Under the pieces are notes generated by a model that made no database searches, was not told where the DNA came from, and worked only from the letters and a program-made list of their open reading frames with translations. This document shows positions 12,569 to 17,566 of a DNA stretch of 17,566 nucleotides, in pieces. This stretch comes from Verrucomicrobiales bacterium (lineage in GTDB: Bacteria; Verrucomicrobiota; Verrucomicrobiia; Limisphaerales; SXQI01): positions 1 through 17,566 of the forward strand of contig SXQI01000282.1 of NCBI GenBank assembly GCA_005793025.1, written 5' to 3'. A program made the position numbers and the translations under genes. The first letter of the stretch is position 1; each line of letters opens with the position of its first letter.

Positions 12569-15500
12569 ATGTACTTAAAGAGTTTAACCGCCCTTGGGTT
12601 CAAGTCATTTGCGGACAAGACCACCATCAATTTCATTCCCGGCGTTACGGCGATTGTCGGCCCGAACGGGTGTGGAAAATCGAATATATCTGATGCGATC
12701 CGCTGGGTGCTTGGTGAGCAATCCGCCAAAGCCTTGCGTGGCGGCGAAATGGCGGACGTGATTTTCAACGGGACCGACTCGCGGAAACCGCTGAGCATGG
12801 CGGAAGTGTCCCTTACCATTGGTGACGTTGATGAGGCGCATCTGAAGGCGGCAGGGGTAGAAGTCACTTTCAACGAAGTGACGATCACGAGGCGTGTGTT
12901 TCGAGATGGTGGGAGCGAGTATTTCGTTAACAAGGTTTCGTGCCGACTGAAGGATATCCAGCAGCTTTTCATGGGAACTGGGATGGGTCGATCCAGTTAT
13001 AGTATCATGGCCCAAGGAAATATAACCCAGATTATTTCCAGCAAACCTGATGATCGCCGGATGGTTTTTGAGGAGGCAGCCGGGATCACTAAATTCAAAG
13101 CCCAGAAGAAGGAATCGCTTCGGAAACTCGAGCACACCGATCAAAACTTACTGAGGGTCCAAGACCTTATCCGGGAGGTGAAGCGGCAGATTGGATCGTT
13201 GCAACGGCAGGCAGGAAAGGCACGCCGATACAAACAGATCATGACCGAGTTGCAGCATTTAGATACGCAATTAGCTCGGCACAATTACGATGTCTTGCTT
13301 GAAGAAGTATTGGCTAAGAAAAACGCGTTAGAGAAATTGCGGATCGAATCGGAGATCTGTTTGGAGAGCGTGGTTCGTGGTGAGAACGAGGTTCAGCAGC
13401 TCAGGGAACGAATGAGCCAGATCGAGGCCGATTTGCGAGCGACTCAACAACTCGGACTAGAAACTAAAGCGCAGATTGATCAAAACCAGAACAAGGTCCA
13501 ATTCAACGAGGAACGGTTGCGAGAATTGCAGGCACAAAACGAGAAAGCCATTGATGATATTTCTCAGGCAGAGGAGCGTCAGCGTGCTGCGCAAGCAGAT
13601 TTGGTCGAGGTCTCGAGTCGCCTAGCCACATCATTGGCCAACTTAGAGTCGCACCGGAAGGCGCTCGAAGCCAAACATGATGCGTTGCAGAGTGTGGATC
13701 TTGCTTTGAGTCAAAAACAAGAATCGGTGCGGAAGTTTCAAGCGGATTTATTTGCCGCCGCTCAAGGACTTGGTCGAGTGAGGAACGAGGTCAATAGTTT
13801 GGATCTTCAAAAACAGGGAAATCTCGTGAGGCTCGAGAAGCTGCAATCAGAGAGAATCCAGTGGAAAGAGGAGCAGGATCGGCTCGAGGCGCGGTTGGCA
13901 GAGTTCGCGGCGGATGCGGAGAATGAGAAGCGTAGTGTCCTTTTACGACGTGGAACTGTCGAGGATAGGCAGAAGAGGTTGCGTGAACTTCAGGGAGAAT
14001 TGAGCGAGGCGACCCAGTCTCTTGATTCGGCTCTCAGGTCGCAGGCTGAAAAGAAATCGCGTTGCCAAGTCTTGCAGCAACTGCAAACCGACTACGAAGG
14101 GTTCAGTGCCGGAGCGGTTGCGGTGCTCAAGGGGACTCGAGGTGTGCTTGGTTCACTGACGGATAGAATCCGGGTTCCAGACCAACATGTGGCAGCCGTT
14201 GAGACAGCCCTCGGCCAACAATTGCAAATTGCGTTGACTCAGCAACCTGAGGAAATCCAGCAAATCATTCAGACTTTAACCACTCAGAAAAAGGGTAGGG
14301 CAAGTCTCGCCGCGATCGGGATGATCGGCTCGATAGAACTCGCGGATTCGGAGCTAGCGACTCCGACTGGAGTGGTTCCACTTCTGAGTCTTATCGATGC
14401 AGATGAATCAGTGAAACCGTTGTTGGGCCGGTTGGTGGGTCGCATTTGTGTTGCTCCGGATCTAGCTGCGGCTGCCTCGGCGTGGCGAGAGAGCAACGGG
14501 GCATTCGGGTTTGTCACAACCGCTGGCGAAACGTTGAGCCGTGAGGGAGTGTTCACCGGAGGCGGTGGCAATGGGAAAGCGTCAGGTTCTGCTTTGTTGA
14601 GAAAAAACCAAGTGGCCGAACTCCAGTTGGCAATTGCTCAAATCCAACAACAAGTGGAGGAGGCGAGCCGACGCAAAGGGGCGTTGCAAAGTGAACAAAC
14701 TTCGCTGCAATCGAGTTTGCAAGAGGCACAGACAGAGTTGAGAAGCCAAGAGGTAGCGATCGCGACCCGACAGGGGGAATTCAATGCATTACAGAACTCT
14801 CGAAGATCCTTGCAACAGAAGGGTGAGAGCGTCGCTCAAGAACTACAGCGTCTTACAGCGCAGGAAACACAAAGTGTCTCAAAAAGAGATGCGCTGATGT
14901 CGCAGATTGTTCATTTTGAACAGCGAGAGATTGAATTACAACAACAGGTCAGGGATGGAACTTCGGATGTGGATGCGCTGCGTCAGCAACGAGACGTTGC
15001 AAACACGACGCTGACGGAAACGAAAGTCGCACTTGCGACGGATCAACAGGTCTCTGCATCGTTTCGTCAACAGGAGTCTGGACTGCAACACCGGTTGCGG
15101 GAGTTAGATCACCTCCTCAACCAAAGGCGGACGGAGGTTTCTTCATTCGTTGTCAGAAAAGCACAATTCGAGGCGGAGATCGTGGACTCCCGTTCTAGGA
15201 TAGAATCCTTAACTCACGATCATTTACAGTTGAACACCCAACTGACGGAGTTGGTGGTGCAGAAAAACACTCAAGAATTCTCAGTGCTGGAAAGGGAGGA
15301 GAACCTGCGGGGGCAACGCAATCGTCAAGGCGACCTGCAACGGCAGAGCAGTATCGTAGAGGTTGAGTTAGCGCAAAAGACGATGGCCGCTGAAAACCTG
15401 CGGCAACGGACGCAAGAGAAATACCAAATCGATATCGAAACTGTGAGGAGCGAGTGCATCACCATCACGCTCGCAGATGAAGGTGTCGCTCAGGTGGAAA

Positions 15501-16324
15501 CGCTAACACCGTCGGAAATGCAAGCCAGAGGATTGGCAACGGATTGGGATGCCGTAAGTCAGCAGGTTAGTACGTTACAGAAACGGGTAGAGGAAATTGG
15601 GCCTGTAAACTTGGTGGCAATCGATGAATACGAGGAAACCGAACAACGTTACCAATTTCTTACGGGTCAACACGATGATCTTGTAAAGGCCAAGGAACAG
15701 TTGATGGACGTCATCACCAGAATCAACACGCAAACGAAAGAGATGTTCCTCGAGACCTTTACTAAGATTCGCGACAATTTCAGGACTCTATTTGTGGAGA
15801 TATTCAATGGAGGTAAAGCAGACCTTGTGTTGGTGGATGAAGGGGATGTTCTCGAGAGCGGAATCGATATCGTGGCACGTCCTCCCGGTAAACAATTGCA
15901 AAGTATTTCGTTACTCTCGGGCGGCGAGCAGACGATGACAGCAGTTGCGTTGCTGTTTTCAATCTATCAGGTCAAGCCTAGTCCGTTCTGTGTGCTGGAC
16001 GAACTAGATGCTCCGTTGGACGAGTCGAACATCAACCGATTCATCAGAATCCTGCAGCGTTTTCTGTCAATGTCTCAGTTCGTGATTATCACGCATAACA
16101 AACGGACAATCGGAATGGCGGATGTTCTCTACGGTGTCACCATGGAAGAGCAGGGGGTTAGCAAGTTGGTCAGCGTTAAATTCCACAAAGCAGACGACAA
16201 CACCCGGAGTCGTATCGAAGAATCAGTTCCGCTAGTGCCACCTGCCCGGATGGTATCTCTTGAGGAAGACACTGATGCCGTGAGGAGTCATGAACAAACA
16301 TTGGAAACCATTCGAGTAGAATAG
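12569..16324 (+). CDS. smc: Chromosome segregation protein SMC
   Basis: A 1251-residue condensin-type SMC ATPase that compacts and segregates the chromosome, usually with ScpA and ScpB, which are not in this window. The N-terminal head begins MYLKSLTALGFKSFADKTTI, with Walker A GPNGCGKS (31-38). Two long Gln/Glu-rich coiled-coil arms flank a hinge at about 510-680 (GFSAGAVAVLKGTRGVLGSL to GVFTGGGG). The C-terminal head has the ABC signature LLSGGEQTMTA (from 1115), Walker B with D1144/E1145 (VLDELDAPLDESN), and a FVIITHNKRT switch. The length is slightly above the usual 1150-1200. ATG 12569 was chosen because family homology begins exactly there; the open frame extends 67 codons upstream to 12368 with no SMC character. 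No Shine-Dalgarno is seen. The next gene starts 9 bp downstream. Confidence 0.98.
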   Translation: MYLKSLTALGFKSFADKTTINFIPGVTAIVGPNGCGKSNISDAIRWVLGEQSAKALRGGEMADVIFNGTDSRKPLSMAEVSLTIGDVDEAHLKAAGVEVTFNEVTITRRVFRDGGSEYFVNKVSCRLKDIQQLFMGTGMGRSSYSIMAQGNITQIISSKPDDRRMVFEEAAGITKFKAQKKESLRKLEHTDQNLLRVQDLIREVKRQIGSLQRQAGKARRYKQIMTELQHLDTQLARHNYDVLLEEVLAKKNALEKLRIESEICLESVVRGENEVQQLRERMSQIEADLRATQQLGLETKAQIDQNQNKVQFNEERLRELQAQNEKAIDDISQAEERQRAAQADLVEVSSRLATSLANLESHRKALEAKHDALQSVDLALSQKQESVRKFQADLFAAAQGLGRVRNEVNSLDLQKQGNLVRLEKLQSERIQWKEEQDRLEARLAEFAADAENEKRSVLLRRGTVEDRQKRLRELQGELSEATQSLDSALRSQAEKKSRCQVLQQLQTDYEGFSAGAVAVLKGTRGVLGSLTDRIRVPDQHVAAVETALGQQLQIALTQQPEEIQQIIQTLTTQKKGRASLAAIGMIGSIELADSELATPTGVVPLLSLIDADESVKPLLGRLVGRICVAPDLAAAASAWRESNGAFGFVTTAGETLSREGVFTGGGGNGKASGSALLRKNQVAELQLAIAQIQQQVEEASRRKGALQSEQTSLQSSLQEAQTELRSQEVAIATRQGEFNALQNSRRSLQQKGESVAQELQRLTAQETQSVSKRDALMSQIVHFEQREIELQQQVRDGTSDVDALRQQRDVANTTLTETKVALATDQQVSASFRQQESGLQHRLRELDHLLNQRRTEVSSFVVRKAQFEAEIVDSRSRIESLTHDHLQLNTQLTELVVQKNTQEFSVLEREENLRGQRNRQGDLQRQSSIVEVELAQKTMAAENLRQRTQEKYQIDIETVRSECITITLADEGVAQVETLTPSEMQARGLATDWDAVSQQVSTLQKRVEEIGPVNLVAIDEYEETEQRYQFLTGQHDDLVKAKEQLMDVITRINTQTKEMFLETFTKIRDNFRTLFVEIFNGGKADLVLVDEGDVLESGIDIVARPPGKQLQSISLLSGGEQTMTAVALLFSIYQVKPSPFCVLDELDAPLDESNINRFIRILQRFLSMSQFVIITHNKRTIGMADVLYGVTMEEQGVSKLVSVKFHKADDNTRSRIEESVPLVPPARMVSLEEDTDAVRSHEQTLETIRVE

Positions 16325-16333
16325 TTCCCCTTG

Positions 16334-17074
16334 ATGTCGATGAGTGCTTCCGAAGAATTTTATGAAACGGTTCTGACCCATTTCCAAAGAATCAGGTCAA
16401 CCCAATGGTCGAAGATTCAACTCGCGGGGGATTGGCTTGGACAATCATTGGCGAACCAAGGTTGGCTTTATGCGTTCGGGACAGGCCATTCGCACCTTTT
16501 GGCTGAGGAGATTTTTTACCGTGCCGGAGGTCTGGCCAGAGCAACGCCGATCCTTGATCCTCGATTGATGCTTCATGAGGAAGCTATACAGGCGACTTAC
16601 AACGAACGCGAATCCGGCTATGCTTCGACTGTGTTGGATCGCTACCCAGTGAAGGCGGGGGATGTGTTGATTGTTGCTTCTAACTCAGGCCGAAACGCCG
16701 TCCCCATCGAGATGGCGGTCGCGGGTCGAGAACGCGGTATGAAAGTGATCGCGATCACGAATTTGAACCATAGCCTTGCTTGGCCAACGAGGCACGCTTC
16801 TGGAAAGCGATTATCCGATGCAGCTGATTTGGTCTTGGACACTTGCGGAATTGAAGGAGATGCCGCGACTCGGCTTGCGTCCTTTCCTTACCCAGTGGGT
16901 TCTCCTTCCACAGCTACTGGAGCATTATTAATCAATCTCATCATTGTCGCTGGGATCGAATCAGCGGTTCGTTTGGGTCACCAGCCGGAGGTCTTTATTA
17001 GTAGCAATACCAACGGGGACGACCACAATGATCTTCTCCTGCAACAATATCGAAGCCTGAACCCACACCTTTGA
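16334..17074 (+). CDS. SIS-domain protein, UPF0309 type
   Basis: A 246-residue cytoplasmic sugar-isomerase (SIS) fold protein. Motifs are FGTGHSHLLAEEIFYRAGG (about 48-66), ILDPRLMLHEE (73-83), the phosphosugar-binding SNSGRN (117-121, IVASNSGRNAVPIEM), and a GDAATRLASFPYPVGSPSTA segment, with NGDDHN near the end. These match the UPF0309 family, sometimes found next to N-acetylglucosamine metabolism genes. Such proteins probably bind or isomerise phosphorylated amino sugars, but the true reaction is not established. ATG 16334 is taken as start (a TTG at 16331 and ATG 16340 are alternatives); no Shine-Dalgarno is visible. Nine bp separate it from smc, suggesting co-transcription, although no functional link is obvious. 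A terminator-like hairpin begins at its stop codon. Confidence 0.92.
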   Translation: MSMSASEEFYETVLTHFQRIRSTQWSKIQLAGDWLGQSLANQGWLYAFGTGHSHLLAEEIFYRAGGLARATPILDPRLMLHEEAIQATYNERESGYASTVLDRYPVKAGDVLIVASNSGRNAVPIEMAVAGRERGMKVIAITNLNHSLAWPTRHASGKRLSDAADLVLDTCGIEGDAATRLASFPYPVGSPSTATGALLINLIIVAGIESAVRLGHQPEVFISSNTNGDDHNDLLLQQYRSLNPHL

Positions 17075-17100
17075 TTTCACTCCAAAACGAAATCATTTTT
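17072..17100 (+). terminator. Probable intrinsic terminator after the SIS gene
   Basis: TGATTTC (17072-17078, including the stop codon) pairs with GAAATCA (17089-17095) around a 10-nt loop and is followed by TTTTT. The stem is AT-rich and so modest in strength, but position and U run fit the end of the smc-SIS transcript. Confidence 0.5.
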
Positions 17101-17156
17101 CCGCAACTTTTGATGGCTATGGGTGTCTTAATTTGAACGAACCGATGCCACATCGA

Positions 17157-17175
17157 TTGCCCAAAAAATGGGCAA
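17157..17175. repeat. Perfect 7-bp inverted repeat upstream of the prepilin gene
   Basis: TTGCCCA and TGGGCAA flank a 5-A loop, followed by a further run of A. It lies 46 bp before the prepilin ATG. The A run makes it a poor plus-strand terminator; it could be an operator or leader hairpin. Confidence 0.5.
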
Positions 17176-17220
17176 AAAAAGCTGCGAATCGCTTCTGCTA
17201 CTGTTATGTTATTGGACAAT

Positions 17221-17559
17221 ATGAAAATTCGATCCCGTCGCAACCACGGTTTTACGTTGGTGGAAATCATGATCGTGGTGGCCATTATTGGACTCCTCGC
17301 AGCTGTGGCTATCCCCAATTTTGTCAAAGCCCGCAATACGGCCCAGAAAAATGCCTGTATCACTAATCTACGGCAAATTAACGGAGTAAAAGAGCAGTGG
17401 GCCCTAGAGAAACGAAAAACTTCCGGCGCAGCCACTGTTGATGCGGAGGTGGATCAGTATATCACCGGCGGCCGTCCAAATTGTCCGGGCGGTGGAACCT
17501 ATACTTACGGTAATATCGACGCTCCACCAACCTGTAGTGTGCCTGAACACGCGCTTTGA
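17221..17559 (+). CDS. Type II secretion/type IV pilin-like prepilin (N-methylation motif)
   Basis: A 112-residue prepilin. A short basic leader (MKIRSRRNHG) is followed by the prepilin peptidase site G10|FTLVE, with the conserved Glu at mature position 5, then an uninterrupted hydrophobic helix (about 16-33) and PNFVKAR. C46, C88 and C105 are in the globular part; the tail NCPGGGTYTYG...PTCSVPEH is Cys/Gly-rich and resembles small pseudopilins found in expanded sets in Verrucomicrobia, Planctomycetes and Lentisphaerae. Function could be pseudopilus (GspG-like) or an unrelated surface fibre; no secretion genes are present here. ATG 17221 was chosen because it gives a standard-length leader; the ORF extends five codons further upstream. 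The gene is complete, stopping 7 bp before the window end. Confidence 0.93.
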   Translation: MKIRSRRNHGFTLVEIMIVVAIIGLLAAVAIPNFVKARNTAQKNACITNLRQINGVKEQWALEKRKTSGAATVDAEVDQYITGGRPNCPGGGTYTYGNIDAPPTCSVPEHAL

Positions 17560-17566
17560 TTTAAGC

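Noticed and set aside
17165..17200. sigma54-like promoter (GG/GC) upstream of the prepilin
   Set aside because: TGGGCAAAAAAAGCTGC does not give the required 10-nt spacing between the GG and GC elements.
1..17566. CRISPR arrays, insertion sequences, attachment sites
   Set aside because: No direct-repeat array, transposase-like ORF or terminal inverted repeats were seen on reading both strands.

Overview
The window most resembles an ordinary chromosomal segment of an aerobic, Gram-negative member of the PVC group, probably Verrucomicrobiota. This is an inference from gene content: an SCO/DUF420-linked aa3-type oxidase cluster, a UVR-motif protein of a type I associate with that group, a 1251-residue SMC, and a short prepilin with a Cys/Gly-rich tail. 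Base composition looks balanced. There is no transposase, integrase, CRISPR array or rRNA. Most start codons lack a clear Shine-Dalgarno sequence.

Left edge (1-1866): the 5' end of xylA (minus strand) runs off the window. A 306-nt gap follows, then tRNA-Lys(UUU) with an encoded CCA, a UVR-motif protein and a YqeY/GatB-like protein, all on the plus strand.

Centre (1885-10201): a long minus-strand respiratory cluster, read right to left. It contains a secreted cupredoxin-like protein, ctaA (heme A synthase), ctaB (heme O synthase), coxA, coxC, a subunit IV, two small membrane proteins linked by an ATGA overlap, coxB, an SCO copper chaperone and a DUF420 protein. Together these cover heme a synthesis, the oxidase core, copper loading and assembly. 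A sigma70-like promoter precedes coxA. A hairpin with a U5 tract lies between coxB and sco and contains the sco ribosome-binding site in its 3' arm. A perfect CRP/FNR-type palindrome lies in the divergent region between the cupredoxin gene and larE.

Right part (10430-17559): larE (plus) converges with and overlaps by 14 bp a minus-strand putative lipoprotein with a barrel-like hydrolase appearance. Then come smc, a UPF0309-type SIS-domain protein, a likely terminator and a small type II/IV prepilin, all on the plus strand.

No obviously new multi-gene defence or biosynthetic system is visible. The features most worth following are the CoxA lacking the K-channel lysine (Ile in its place), the two small uncharacterised proteins inside the oxidase operon, the hairpin that combines a terminator with the sco ribosome-binding site, and the CRP/FNR-like site.
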